This document shows positions 24,493 through 36,365 of a stretch of 64,000 nt of DNA, one piece after another. The position numbers and the translations under genes are program-made. Position 1 is the stretch's first letter; each line of letters opens with the position of its first letter. The notes under the pieces were generated by a model. That model did not search any database, had not been told where the DNA came from, and was given only the letters and a program-made list of their open reading frames with translations. This DNA comes from Capra hircus (Eukaryota > Chordata > Mammalia > Artiodactyla > Bovidae): the NCBI RefSeq assembly GCF_001704415.2, contig NC_030811.1, positions 76,898,069 to 76,962,068 on the forward strand, in the 5' to 3' direction.

Positions 24493-25469
24493 TGAGACTC
24501 TTGAAGGACAGAACATTATTCTGCTAATCTTAACGTTTAAATAAATGTTTCTTCACATCTTCCAGATTCTAAGCTAAGTAAGGCTAATAATTAGAGAGTA
24601 GGCAGTGGTTGTTTTAAATCTTTTAAAAGTGATCTAAAAGATTACATTAAAAATAAAATCAGATCTTCAAATTCTTCATCTGTGAAGTGAGAAACTTGAG
24701 ACTCAAGGATATTTAAAAGGCTGTGTTTCAAAATTTTTTACTCTCAAGTCAAACCAACTGAAAAGTTGTTCTTATTGTTTTATTAAAAAAGCAAAACAAA
24801 ACCTCCTTTGAATAAGTAAAATTCAAACAGGATTTATAGTGTTGTTTTGCATCTATATGTAGTTATTGCTGTACTTTTCAAATTACTGGTGATACTGTTT
24901 TCTTTTAGGGTGAGACACAAAAGAAATCATTTGGGGAAACACTTTGTGCAGGAGCAGGACTGATGGGCCTCACTATAAGAGTACTTTTCAGGAACTCAGC
25001 CATTTGTTGTAAGCCTCCCAGATGTTAGCATCTGTAGATATGCTTCTTAGGGGGATTTTGTTTTTCAGGAAGAAATCATCCAGTCTTCTGGTGGCGTGGG
25101 GGTGGTAGGTACTATACCATGTTGTCATGGTGTTTGGCACCAAGGGAGTTGGGGATGAGGTGTGATCTTGCCATTCAGTATCTTGGACTTTGACTTAATC
25201 CTTCTGTCTCTTACCCCTCAACTCCCTACCCTGGTTCCTTGCCTGTTTCTGCTGTTAATATCTACCATGTCTGATGGGTTTCTTCCAGTCTCCTATTGGG
25301 AAGATGGTGGTGGAATTACTTGGTTATCTGGGATATAGGAGATGTCCTGGGTAATTGGTAGCTCCTTTTAAGCATTTGTACTATTTCTTAGCTCTGTCTT
25401 GCTTTGTTTAACTCTGCAAGTGTCTCAGTTTTTATTTCCTGTTGTGAATTAGCTTTTCGTCTGATAATG

Positions 25470-25680
25470 GGAAGCATAATGAAGAAACAATGGGCTTGGA
25501 GTCAGACTACTTAAGTGACTTTGAAAAAATTGTTTAACTTGCGTGAGTCTCAGTTTCTGCTTCTGTACAGTGGGGAGAGGAGGAGACTGGCCTCATCAGA
25601 TTGTTAAGTTTAAATAAGATTATGCATAATTGCCTGGCACAAAGCATTTATGTTATAAATGCTTCTTCCCTTCAACTATT
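25470..25680 (+). mobile_element. MIR SINE
   Basis: Sense MIR order: gggcttggagtcagactact, attgtttaacttgcgtgagt, ctcagtttctgcttctgtac, ttaaataagattatgcataa, tgcctggcacaaagcattta. Among the better preserved MIRs in the window. Confidence 0.8.
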
Positions 25681-26670
25681 TCAGTTCAAATAAATAGTCT
25701 TTATTAATATGATTGTATCCTCAATTGAAACTACCAGTCTAGAGATTTGAGATAAGCAGAGCAAACCATATTGAATGACCCATTGAGCTATTTTCTTCAG
25801 TTCTAAAATTCCCTACTTTTAGGCTTAATTCAGCAATTTGTAGTGAAATTTAAAGTGGCCATTAACCACCTAAATATTTCAGGTAAAATTCTGTTTGAAA
25901 TGTAAGCAATTATAGGTAATAATGTTTAGATTGGACATTTGTGAAATGGCCCACTTAGCAATGAATATTTGATGAAATACATTTATTAAGAATTACATAT
26001 ACATTTCTTTAATCCCTGAAATCACCCATTAGTTTCACCTAAACAGTTATCAGGCCTTTAATCTTATACTTATATTTGTATCTGGTTAGCAAGTCTGCAT
26101 CAGCAGTTAGTTACAGATAATCTAGTTTCATTAAAAATTTTGATTTAGCAATTACTGATTACTTCATGCAGTGTGTCTTCCTATCTAATGAAAACAGTTT
26201 ATCTTTCAAATATTATGGTTGATATTACTGAGTCTGAAGTATTTTGGGAGTGCATGTCTTAAAACAAAATTGACTTATTTTTACCCTTTTTTCTTTATTC
26301 ATTTTCCTGCTCAGCTCTTCTGGAAAATTTTCCTCTCTCAAACAATGTTCCTCCCATAAATACTCTTATCGGTGCAGTAAATTTATGTTTATGGTATCCC
26401 ATCCTAGTATCAATAAATTAATTATCAATAATATATCTAATTCATTTAAGATATTTGTTACTTGTGCTAATGATGGCAAAAAAAAAGTGGTTTCTGTCTT
26501 TCATGGACTTATAGTATATTTAAGAGATATAATATATTTGAGAATATGAACTACATGAGCATTTAATTAACATAGATAAATTTCAGATGCCAGAAAACAA
26601 TGCAAAATGTGTCATTAAATAAACATAAAAAGTAACAACTTGCTTCAGGGACAAAATGATTGCTCTAAAT
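25681..26670 (+). other. Intron, no recognisable feature
   Basis: AT-rich intron between a MIR and a short L1 insertion; nothing else could be supported. Confidence 0.6.
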
Positions 26671-26684
26671 AGAGAGTAGCTTTA

Positions 26685-26773
26685 TTTTTTTTAATTTATT
26701 TATTTTAATTGGAGGCTGATTACTTTGCAATATTGTAGTGGCTTTTGCCATACATTGACATGAATCAGCCATA
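26685..26773 (-). mobile_element. 89-bp 5'-truncated L1-like insertion with 14-bp TSD
   Basis: T-rich start, then taattggaggctgattactt, gcaatattgtagtggctttt and acatgaatcagccat, which resembles the 3' part of a ruminant L1 in reverse. It is flanked by perfect AGAGAGTAGCTTTA at 26671-26684 and 26774-26787. The perfect duplication implies a fairly recent event. Confidence 0.85.
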
Positions 26774-26789
26774 AGAGAGTAGCTTTAAA

Positions 26790-26920
26790 CTAACATTTGT
26801 CGAGCCCCTGCTTTGTACTAGGTTTGCATTAAAAACCACAGTGCTCATTTAATTTTCAGTATCTCTTTAAGGTAGGTAGTTTTATTCCCCATCGGTAGAT
26901 GATTCAGAAACAACGTAAGA
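26790..26920 (-). mobile_element. MIR SINE, reverse orientation
   Basis: gagcccctgctttgtacta, gtgctcatttaattttca, aggtaggtagttttattccc and gatgattcagaaacaacg follow the reverse MIR core order. Confidence 0.65.
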
Positions 26921-26929
26921 CAGCTAGAA

Positions 26930-27340
26930 AGGATAGAGATGGTATTTTCGTGATACTTTGTAGAGTAGACTTTAAAGGAGAGTAGGATTAACATGATTAA
27001 TGTTAATCATGCTAGGAACATGATCAGAGGCTAGAGTGGCAAAGAGCAAGCTGTGTTGAGGGGCTAGGGAGTAGCCCAGTGTCGCTGTGGGAGAAATAGA
27101 CAACAGGGTCCAAAGTAGTACATTGAAAGACAAGCGTGCAGGTTGAAGGAATGTGAGAAGCCACAGAAAGGTTTTAGTCTGAGAAATGAAAGAGCAGCTG
27201 CACTGTGAGAAGGTTCATCTAGAAATAGGGAAAGGCCTTTCAGATAGGGGTCAATAAGGAAGGTCTTACAGTCAATAAAGTGTGAATGATGAAATCTGAA
27301 CTGTTGTGGTAACATGGCAAAGAGAGAGGAATAAATATAA
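26930..27340. repeat. Old GA-rich interspersed-repeat-like sequence
   Basis: Purine-rich text similar in style to 1400-1890 (gctagagtggcaaagagcaa, ggagaaatagacaacaggg). It contains a short palindrome ATGATTAA-TG-TTAATCAT near 26993-27010. The 95-codon minus-strand frame here has no recognisable domain. Confidence 0.3.
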
Positions 27341-27471
27341 AACATTTGCAAGTAAAATTGACAGTCTTACCAACAGAGGATGGGTAAAAACAAATCCAAA
27401 AATTTCAGCGTACTTGACTATAAGGATGGCTATTACCATTCTTTATTTAGGAAGTTATTAAAAAAAAAATA

Positions 27472-27662
27472 CTTCCCTGGTAGCTCAGACGGTAAAGCAT
27501 CTGCCTACAATGCGGAAGACCCGGGTTCTGTCCCTGGGTCAGGAAGATCCCCTGGAGAAGGAAATAGCAACCCACTCCAATATTCATGCCTGGAAAATCC
27601 CATGGATTGAGGAGCCTGTAGGGCTACAGAGTCAGAGACAACTGAGCGACTTCATTTTCACT
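27472..27662 (+). mobile_element. Bov-tA SINE
   Basis: Sense copy from cttccctggtagctcagacg to caactgagcgacttcatttt, preceded by an A-run. The stretch for 'cagtccatggggtcgca' is deleted near 27630. Confidence 0.92.
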
Positions 27663-27814
27663 TTTGAATTAATTTAAATTAAAATTTTACTCAAAGGTAT
27701 TTATTTCGTATTTGAAAAAACTCCTAGTGGAAGAGTATGTTGATGAGAAATTATTTAACTTAGGCCTTTTAGTTTTTCACTTTTTTTTAAATTACCATAG
27801 ATTATCTAAAAAAC

Positions 27815-28134
27815 CTGGGACTTCCTGGGTAGCTCAGCTGGTAAAGAATCCCCCTGCAATTCAGGAGACCCTGGTTCAATTCCTGGTTCAGGAAGTTCCG
27901 CTGGAGAAGAGATAGGCTACCCACTCCAGTATTCTTGGGTTTGCCTGGATGGTAATGATTCTGCCTGCAGTGCGGGAGACCTTGGTTCAGTCCCTGAGTT
28001 GGGAAGATCCCCTGGAGGAGAACATGGCAACCTACCCCCTGTATTCTTGACTGGAGAATCCTATGAACAGAGGAGCCTGGAAGACTATAGTCCATGGGAT
28101 CACAAAGAATCAGGCATGACTAAGCACAGCACAC
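27815..28134 (+). mobile_element. Dimeric BovA2-type SINE with 11-bp TSD
   Basis: Two tandem tRNA-derived units are joined at about 27945 (cttgggtttgcctggatggt) and end at catgactaagcacagcac. Perfect ATCTAAAAAAC duplications at 27804-27814 and 28135-28145 bracket the whole 320 bp, so both units inserted together as a dimer. Confidence 0.95.
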
Positions 28135-28634
28135 ATCTAAAAAACACAAGTTGGCAGTTATCTTTCTGGTATACAGTATTTGTTAATTTTATATCAATTT
28201 ATTGAACTTCTGTTTGAAAAACGAAAACAGTAGATATATGAAACCTAAAAAAAAAAAAAAAGACTAGAGTAAGAAAAGAACTTCATTAAATATATCAGTT
28301 AAAGTGGGTTAGTATTCACTGACTATGCAGTCCATATAGATTGAGGCTAGTCTTTGAATTCTGAACTTTGTATAAAGTTTAAGAGAAAACAGGCACAGCT
28401 TTTGCCTGCAAAATAATACTGGAGCTGAGATGTGAAATCGCATTTTGATATGAGAAAATTTTGTTACTCCTTAAAAAGTAATATGTATTTTAATGTTTTG
28501 CTATTTATTTCACTGTCATTTGGCAGTGTGTTTGTTGTTTTAGTAAAAAGTAGCAATATATGTTTCTGATAAAATCCATTGAGTTGGAAAGGGTACGTAA
28601 ATTGTATTAATGTCAAAGAATATCTTGATTTCAG

Positions 28635-28853
28635 GATGCCCCTAAATCGGGTACTAGTTGCAGCTCTCGCTGTTCAAGTTCCAGACAGGATTCTGAGAGC
28701 ACAAGGCCAGAATCTGAAACAGAAGATGTATTATGGGAAGACTTGTTACATTGTGCAGAATGCCGATCATCTTGTACCAGTGAGACAGATGTGGAAAATC
28801 CTCAAATTAATCCATGTGTGAAAAAAGAATATAGAGACGACCCTTTTCATCAG
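28635..28853 (+). CDS. PHTF2: PHTF2 coding exon 8 (Ser/Cys-rich region)
   Basis: Acceptor TTGATTTCAG ends at 28634 and donor GTTGGT starts at 28854; phase 0-0, 219 nt. It encodes DAPKSGTSCSSRCSSSRQDS, acidic ESETEDVLWEDLL, then HCAECRSSCTSETDVEN and CVKKEYRDDPFHQ. The Cys pattern C-x3-C ... C-x2-C-x3-C is notable and could bind metal, but no named zinc-binding fold is recognisable. The acidic EDVLWEDLL motif looks like a short docking helix. Confidence 0.97.
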
Positions 28854-29411
28854 GTTGGTTTACAGTGTTGGGTTGTGTGGGGCTGTTGGTCCCGCTCCTT
28901 TCAATGTATGTACATTTTACAGAGGTGAGAGAAAACTTACATTCAATTAAAATAGTGTTCCCATATTTTAATCTTTATGTGACCTATGATCTGGCTTCAT
29001 AGGAACATAGAATCTCAGTATTTATATAGTGATTGTCAATCACCTTGCAAACATATGTTCCTGAGAAATTGTTGGCAAATAGAATTTTCTAAGTCAGATT
29101 GTACTTTAGATGTATTAGTTCTTTTCTCACTAAGCATGCTTCATGGTCAGATTCATCTATACCTGTAACCTTAATTCCACACACATATACAATTATAATT
29201 CACACAGCTACACCTCATGAATATCAGATTTCTATTTCAAAGTGCCTGTAGTAATGCTATCCAACAGAAATAAAATGAGTTACATACATAATTTAAAGTT
29301 TTCTGGTAGTCTCATTTAAAAACACTTAAAAAGATAAAATTAGTTTAAATGTGTTTTGTTTAACCCAGTATATTCAAAATATTATCATTTCAACATATAA
29401 CTACAATAAGA

Positions 29412-29482
29412 AGATCCAGAGTACTGCAACTAAGACCCGATACAGCTAAATAAATAAATAAAATAAATACTAAAAAAAAAAA
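29412..29482 (+). mobile_element. CHR-type SINE tail with (TAAA)n
   Basis: gatccagagtactgcaacta agacc-like text followed by (AAAT)n and an A-run is the 3' end of a CHR SINE in sense orientation, strongly 5'-truncated. Confidence 0.65.
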
Positions 29483-29489
29483 AGAGAAG

Positions 29490-29990
29490 AAGCATAACCC
29501 TGACAAGTTGGAGAAAGTGAAGGAATGTTTTGGTCCCCAGCTGTTAGATGTGAAGATGGGAGAGCACTTACGTGCATAGGAGAAAAACAAGTGGGAAAAT
29601 TGGTACAGTTTTGGTTTCTTAGGGTTCTGGAGAAAAGGTGTACTTAGGAAGCCTAGCCTCCAATAGGACAAGGAGCACATCCTCTGCTGAAACAGGCAGG
29701 GGAGGAAGAGTTCATGAAGCAAGTCAGACCATGAGAGTTACTGCATGATCTCTATTTGAAGTGCTGGAGGCCAGATGGTCTATTAATAAGAAGTGAGATA
29801 GGATAAGGGGCTTGTGGATAGTGGTGAAGGCCTGGCATTATCATTTATGGGAAATGGAGATAGTGAGGAAAGAGTATATGTTTATTTGTGTTCAGGCCAT
29901 ATAACACATTAAAAGAGTCACACTCCTACTTGGTTGCATGAGATCTTGGTTCAGCTGGAATCTAAAACTAGGAATTTGTAGCTGCCCAGT
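29490..29990 (+). other. Intronic GA-rich sequence, unassigned
   Basis: Purine-rich text between a SINE tail and a BovB. The minus-strand 110-codon frame across it has no domain character. It may be an old repeat interrupted by the BovB insertion; similar GA-rich text resumes at 32770-33120. Confidence 0.45.
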
Positions 29991-29994
29991 CTAC

Positions 29995-32487
29995 ACATTT
30001 GCCAAAGCAACCCATTCAGCATTACAGTGATTCAGGTCTGTGCTCCAGTCACTGATGCTGAAGAAGCTGAAGGTGACTGGTTCTGTGAAGACTTTCAACA
30101 CCTTCTAAAACTAACACCAAAAAAATATGTCCTTTTTATCATAGGGGATTGGAACACAAAAGTAGGAAGTCAAGAGATAATCAGAGAAGAAAGTTTTACC
30201 TTGGAGTATAAAATGAAACAAGGCAGAGGCTGACAGATTTTGTCAAGAGAACTTGCTGGTCATAGCAAACACTCTTTTCCAACAACCCAAGAGATGATTC
30301 TACACATGGACATCACCAGATGGTCAATACTGAAGTCAGATTGATTATGTTCTTAGTTCCTGAAAATGGAGAAACTATATGTAGTCAGCAAAAACAAGAT
30401 CTGGAGCTGACTGTGGCTCCTATCATGAGCTCCTTATTGCACAATGTAGGCTTAAATTGAAGAAAGTAGGGAAAACCATTCAGGTATGACCTAAATCAAA
30501 TCTCTTACGATTATACAGTGAAGGTGATGGATAGATTCAAGGGATTAGATCTGTTAGAGTGCCTGGAGACAGAAGTTTATAACATTATACAGGAGGCAGT
30601 AACCAAAATCATCCCAAAGAAATGTAAGAAGACAAAGTGGTTGTCTGAGGAGGCTTTATAGATAGCAAAGAAGAGAAGCAAAAGAAAAGAGAGAAAGGAA
30701 AGATATAGCAAACTGAATGCAGAGTTCCAGAGAATAGGAAGGAGAGAGAGAGTCTTAAATATTGCAAAGAAATAGAGGAAAACAATAGAATAGAAAACCT
30801 AGAGATCTCTTCAAGAAAATTGGAAATATCAAGGGAACATTTCATGCAAGGATGGGCACCATAAAGGGCAGAAATGGTAAGAACCAAAGAGAAGCAGAAG
30901 AGATTGAGAGTACTTAGAAGAACTGTGCAAAAAAGATCTTAATGGCCCGGATAACCACAATGGTGTGGTCACTCACATTGAATATCCTAGAGTGTCAAGT
31001 CAAGTGAGCCTTAGGAAGCATTACTACGAACAAAGCTAGCAGAAGTGCCGGATTTCTAGGTGAGCTGTTATAAATCCTACAAGATGATGCTGTTAAAGTG
31101 CTACACTGAATATGCCAACAAATCTGGAAAACTCAGCAGTGGCCAGAGGACTGGAAGAGTCAGTTTTCATTCCAATGCCAAAGAATGTTCAAACTACCAT
31201 GCAATTGCACTAATTTCACTTGCTAGCAAGGAAACACTCAAAATCCTTCAAGCTAGGCTTCAATATCATGTGAACCTAGAACTTCTAGGTGTACAAACTG
31301 GATTTAGAAAAGGAAGAGGAACCAGAGGTCAAATTGCCAGCATTCATTGGATCATGAAGAAAGCAAGGGAGTTCCAGAAAAACATCTATTTCTGCTTTAT
31401 TGACTATGCTAAAGCCTTTGACTGTGTAGATCTCAACAAACTATGGAAAATTCTTAAAGAGATGAGAATACCAGACCACCATACCTGCCTCTTGAGAAAC
31501 CTGTATGCGGGTCAAGAAGCAACAGTTAGAACTAGACATGGAACATCCAATTTTCCAAATTGGGAAAGGAGTACATCACGGCTGTATATTGTCACCTGCT
31601 TATTTAATTTATATGCAGAGTACATCATGCAAAATGCCATGCTGGATAACTCACAAGCTGGAATCAAGATTGCAAGGAGAAATATCAACAACCTCAGATA
31701 TGCAAATGATAGCATCCTAATGGCAGAAAGGGAAGAGGAACTAAAGAGCGTCTTGATGAAGGTGAAAGAGGATAGTGAAAAAGCTGGCTTAAAATTCAAC
31801 ATTAAATAAAGCTGAGATTGCGGCATCTGGTCCCATCACTTATGGCAAATAGAAGGGGGAAAAGTGGAAGCAGTGATGGATTTTCAAAAAAATATTTTCT
31901 TGAGCTCCAAAATCACAGCCAGTGGTGACTGCAGCCATGGAATTAAAAAAAGACCCTTGCTCCTTGGAAGGAGAGCTATGACAAACCTAGACAGCATATT
32001 AAAAGCAGAGGCATCACTTTCCTGACAAAGGTATGTGAAGTCAAAGCTTTGGGTTTTCCAGTGGTCATGTACAGATGTGAGAGTTGGACTATAAAGAAGG
32101 CTGAGTGAAAAGAATGGGTGCTTTTGAACTGTGGTGTTGGAGGAGACTCTTGAGAATCCCTTGGACTGCAAGGAGATCCAACCAGTCTATCCTAAAGGAG
32201 ATCAACTCTGACTATTCATTGGAAGGACTAGCGCTGAAGCTGAACCTCCAATACTTTGGCCACCTGAAGCAAAGAGTTGACTCATTTGAAATGACCCTTA
32301 CGCTGGGAAAGATTGAAGGCAAAAGGAGAAGGAGGTGGCATAGGATGAGGTGATTAGATAGCATCACTGACTCACTGGACTTGAATTTGGGCAAACTCTG
32401 GGTTATAGTGGAGGACAGAGGAGCCTGGTGTGCTGTACTGCATGGGGTCACAAAGAGTCGGACATGACTTAGTGACTGAAAAATAAC
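29995..32487 (+). mobile_element. BovB (RTE) LINE, longest copy, 5'-truncated, sense to PHTF2
   Basis: Enters within the apurinic-type endonuclease: frame at about 30027 shows VCAPVTDAEEAEGDWF and then the GDWNTKVGSQE active-site block near 30150. The linker (about 30540-30700) is broken by stops. The RT is open at 31060-31809, and the 3' region ends ggacatgacttagtgactga. About 2.5 kb remains, missing the N-terminal endonuclease. Several frameshifts and stops make it non-autonomous. Confidence 0.93.
31060..31809 (+). pseudogene. BovB reverse-transcriptase remnant (249 codons, open)
   Basis: The longest open frame in the window. RT landmarks in order are NAKECSNYHAIALIS (about residue 39), GFRKGRGTRGQIA, FCFIDYAKAFDCVD (first catalytic Asp), LFNLYAEYIM, and RYAND where functional relatives have YADD. 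The fingers/palm QGC block is missing because the frame shifts around residues 165-175 (GTSNFPNWERSTSRLY replaces it; an alternate frame at 31505-31720 carries KGVHHGCILSP). The Asp-to-Asn change and the shift predict an inactive enzyme. Confidence 0.9.
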
Positions 32488-32559
32488 AGTTTTACACAGT
32501 TGTATGATATTCTCTAGAATATAGTTGTAATAATTATAATAACAAAGATTTAATAAGCA

Positions 32560-32730
32560 TTGACCCTATATATCACCCATTGTGCAAAGTAGTCTAGATG
32601 CATTGTCTCATATAATCTCCATGATTTATGTCAATGTAGTTTTTTGTTTCATAAATGAGATGAAGGCTCAGGATTAAGTAATGCACCCAGAGTCACACAG
32701 TGTAGGTGCCAAGTAGTTGCTATTCAAGGG
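32560..32730 (-). mobile_element. MIR SINE, reverse orientation
   Basis: gcattgtctcatataatctc, catgatttatgtcaatgtag, cataaatgagatgaaggctc and cacccagagtcacacagtgt follow the reverse MIR core. Confidence 0.7.
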
Positions 32731-33149
32731 ACAGGAAAGGGGATGCTGTGCTGGTTAAAATAATGGATAAGGCAAGAATCTAAACATGTTAAGTTGAGAA
32801 GGAAATATGAAGAAGAAGAGACCGATAGGTTGAAGAATATGTGTGTTCAAGGAAAAGTGTGTTTTAAATTGAAGGTTTGTGGAATCTTTCCTCTCTGGTA
32901 AGATGAAAGACTGTGGTTAGAGTCTCATTTCAGTGTGGTAACAGGGTCCAGGGTGTGGTCATGGGTCTAGTTGAAGATCCCTCGAATTTAAGAAGTGGAA
33001 AAAAAAAAAAAAGAAGAGAATAATGCATGGGAAAAGGGTGATGGATGAGTCACCTGTATATTCATCTAAGTCACTGAGGATAATAACTGGATTTTAGGTT
33101 TATGAAAATGTCTGTGAGCTCTTTTCTTAGCAACCACATAAGTGGCACA

Positions 33150-33242
33150 GAGCTAGGGACCGTGCGTTGCTTTGTTCATTGTTGTATCACACAGCACTTG
33201 GTACATAGTAGGTGCTTAATATTAGTTGAGTCAAATAATGAA
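33150..33242 (+). mobile_element. L2/MIR-class 3' end fragment
   Basis: tttgttcattgttgtatcac, cagcacttggtacatagtag and gtgcttaatattagttgag are the conserved CORE-SINE/L2 3' tail. Confidence 0.65.
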
Positions 33243-33807
33243 ACAAAAATTTTCAAAAGGTGCCAAGTAGACCTTTCTTAAATGATAAACAATTTTGTTG
33301 TAATGAATGCTCTATAGAATAAATTTTGGTCCTAAATCTGTTATATCTCTTTTTTCCTTTTTTTTTTTTTTTTTTTGGTAAAATAAAAATTTTTTTTTTT
33401 ACTGTTTGACTCTACATATTAATTACAGTATTCTAGATTTAAAGTGGTTTTGCTTTTTGATTTAGGATGATTTCACATGCATTCTGTATTCTCAGGCTTC
33501 TAAAAACAAGCTCATATTTTCAGTTTTAGCTGAAATTAGCTCCCTTTAATGAAAAGCTGCCGTTTTTGTTTGTTTGGCTGAGATCTGTATAAGGTTTGGA
33601 GGACCCTTTTCTGCCTACGATAAAGACTGGAAAATTCCTCCCCATGAAGACGCACTGAACATTTCAATCAGTGTGTTCTAGACAGTGTGTCACCAAATAT
33701 GTAGTTTTCTTTTCTTTTCTTGGTAAATAGTTACTGAAACATTTCTAAAAGAGAAAATTTTTATTCTGTAGCCACGGATGAGTATATAATATAAAGGTGC
33801 ATTCCTG

Positions 33808-34005
33808 GGCCTTCCCTGGTGGCTCAGTAGCAAAGAATCCACCTGCCAGTGCTGGAGACATGGTTTTGGTCCTTGTGTCAGGAAGATCCCATGAAGCAGG
33901 AAATGGCAACCCACCCCAGTATTCTTGCCTGGGAAATCCCATGGATAGAAGAGCCTGACAGACTACAGTCCATGGGGTCCAAAGAGTTGGCACAACTTAG
34001 TGACC
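33808..34005 (+). mobile_element. Bov-tA SINE
   Basis: Sense copy from gggccttccctggtggctca to ggcacaacttagtgacc, with moderate divergence. The flanks share only CATTC, so no firm duplication is seen. Confidence 0.92.
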
Positions 34006-36150
34006 AAACAATGACCAAGACACATTCAAGTGAAGTTAATTTTTCAGTGGGTAAAGCCATACTTTAACTGCTATAGTTCTCAGAGGTAGAAACTTCAAGA
34101 AAACTTTGAACGAACAGGGAGCAAAGCAGTTGAGATTTTGATAAGGATAACAAGCAGTATTGAATGAGTTCTAAACTTTAGCTTGAAAAACATAGCTAAG
34201 AAGAACCTGTTATCTGATGAAGCTGTAAAATGGAATGATTTGCTCTTATGTTTTCTTTGAGCCTTTAAAAAAATCTTTCATTTACTAAAGGCAGTGTATA
34301 TTTCAATAAGAATTTTTTTTTTAGTACATTACACATGCACACACACATTCCTATATCTTTTTAAATTCTCCAGGTTTTAGTTGCTTTCTATGCGCTTGCC
34401 TTTTTCCTTTCTAGAAATAGGAAAATGCTATCACATGCTAGTTAGAAGTTACCTGAGCAAAATGAGTACTTTTAGAATTAGAATGAAGAATTTTTTGATT
34501 TCCCATTTCTTTTTCTAGATGGACATTCTTGGTATTGAATATCTTGCTTCATATAATTCACTGTTACAGACTAAGAGTTAAAAAAAAAGGAGCTTGTATA
34601 TCGATGCTTTAATCTGTTACCTCTGTGGTTTAACACTCTTTCCATTCAGCTTATCATACTTGTTCCAGGCTTTTTGGTTTCATCATTTTTCATAATTATT
34701 ATAGTTTCAGGGAAATTTTAACATTTTAGTGTAAATTATTTCTGTTTTGTTTGGGGATAAATTTTAAAATACAATTTGTATCACATAGCTCTTAAGGTTC
34801 TCCAATAATGAAATATATACTATGAAGGTTAAAGTATATTAAGATACTCTGTTTTTGGAATAGATAAATTTTCAGAGGAACCGTCTTGGTAGCCAAATAA
34901 CTACACATAAAAGGGCTTTGTCAGTAGCATGACTACTGGCATTATGGTTTGCCTGTATAATTGTTCATCACTTTTTTTACTCTGTGCACATAAATGTGGT
35001 ATATTAGCTTTACATAAAATTAATGTATGAGGTCAGAATAATAAGTTCCCATATTTATTTCTTGCATATTATTATATTACTTTTTATACCTTTAATTGAA
35101 ATTAATCAGTGCAACTTACTTCCTCCAGAGGAAAATATATTCGTTAAGTCTGCAGAAGCATATCTTTTATCATATTTCAATCACATTTTTATCTGCCAAA
35201 GAATATTTTAAAGTAGATTCTTTGGTTCATTGTTAGAAGTTCTCTCAATGAAATGTGTTATTAAAATAACTTAGAAATAATATGATATTAAAAATATCAA
35301 TTGTATCTCATTCTGGAACTAATCTTTTTTGGGAGGAGGGGCCAGTCTTTTTGTGTTATTTCTATTGATATCTGATAATGTAAAGATTAGTGTTTTATTG
35401 TGTTGCTATCTTTAACCCTCAACTACCCTATTTTGCAGTTTTACTCTTTTAATTATAGATCTGAAACAAACAGAAAAACACACTAAATATATGATTTTGT
35501 TTGCATTAAAGCTTCCAGCTTTTCTTCCTACCATTTTCTATTCTGTGAAACTGTGAGAGATACTTTATTTTACCTGGGGGAATACTTCTAGTTCTATGTG
35601 CTTCAGTTTGCAATATTTGCTCTGAAGGGAAAAGTTAAATGGATCCTTTGGAGAAATGCTAGATTTTAAAAAATCAGAAAAGTAACTAAATCAAGTATTA
35701 AGGGTAAGTGTGTGTCTTTCTGAATGAGATTATATCACTGTTTAGTCTTTCAGAAAGGTTCAAATCTCAATGATCATTTTCTTTCGTATCAGACATGCAT
35801 AAGTTGAACAGTCAGTAGTATGAATAATTAGTAATATGAATTTGATGCACATTTGTCTTTGAACACTAATATATTAGGAGTTATGTAAACAGATTGACAA
35901 CTAAGTGCCTTTGCTGACAAATTTTAGAGTATTTTTGAACAATAAGTTACGCTAGTATAGGTTCTGAAACTTATATGCATTTTTATAACTGTAATTTCTT
36001 AGGCTACATGTTCAGTGTATATGCTAACTAATTTTAAGATAGAATTTTAGTGTCCTTGAAATTGTACATGAGATAGCTTTGTATAGATATATCTATTCTA
36101 TAAATATAAATGCATTCACCAATTTCTATTTTTTAGTGTATATAGATAAA
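34006..36150 (+). other. Intron, no recognisable feature
   Basis: About 2.1 kb of AT-rich intron before exon 9, without young SINEs or protein-like frames. Confidence 0.6.
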
Positions 36151-36152
36151 AT

Positions 36153-36182
36153 TGTGTGTGTGTGTATATGTATATATACACA
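36153..36182. repeat. (TG)6 then (TA)n-rich microsatellite near exon 9
   Basis: Six TG units at 36153-36164 run into TATATGTATATATAC. The end lies about 55 nt upstream of the exon 9 acceptor. UG repeats in this position are known TDP-43 sites in other genes; here that is only a positional parallel. Confidence 0.8.
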
Positions 36183-36236
36183 GTTTATTTTGAAATGCAG
36201 TTAATATACTCACCAATTTCTGGTTATTTTTTATAG

Positions 36237-36365
36237 AGTCATTTGCCCTGGCTCCATAGTTCCCACCCGGGATTAGAAAAAATAAGTGCTATCGTATGGG
36301 AAGGCAATGACTGCAAGAAAGCAGATATGTCTGTCCTTGAAATCAGTGGAATGATAATGAACAGA
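36237..36365 (+). CDS. PHTF2: PHTF2 coding exon 9
   Basis: Acceptor TTTTTTATAG ends at 36236 and consensus donor GTGAGT starts at 36366; phase 0-0, 129 nt. It encodes SHLPWLHSSHPGLEKISAIV, WEGNDCKKADMSVLE and ISGMIMNR. It opens the highly conserved C-terminal half and leads into the third membrane segment. Confidence 0.97.
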
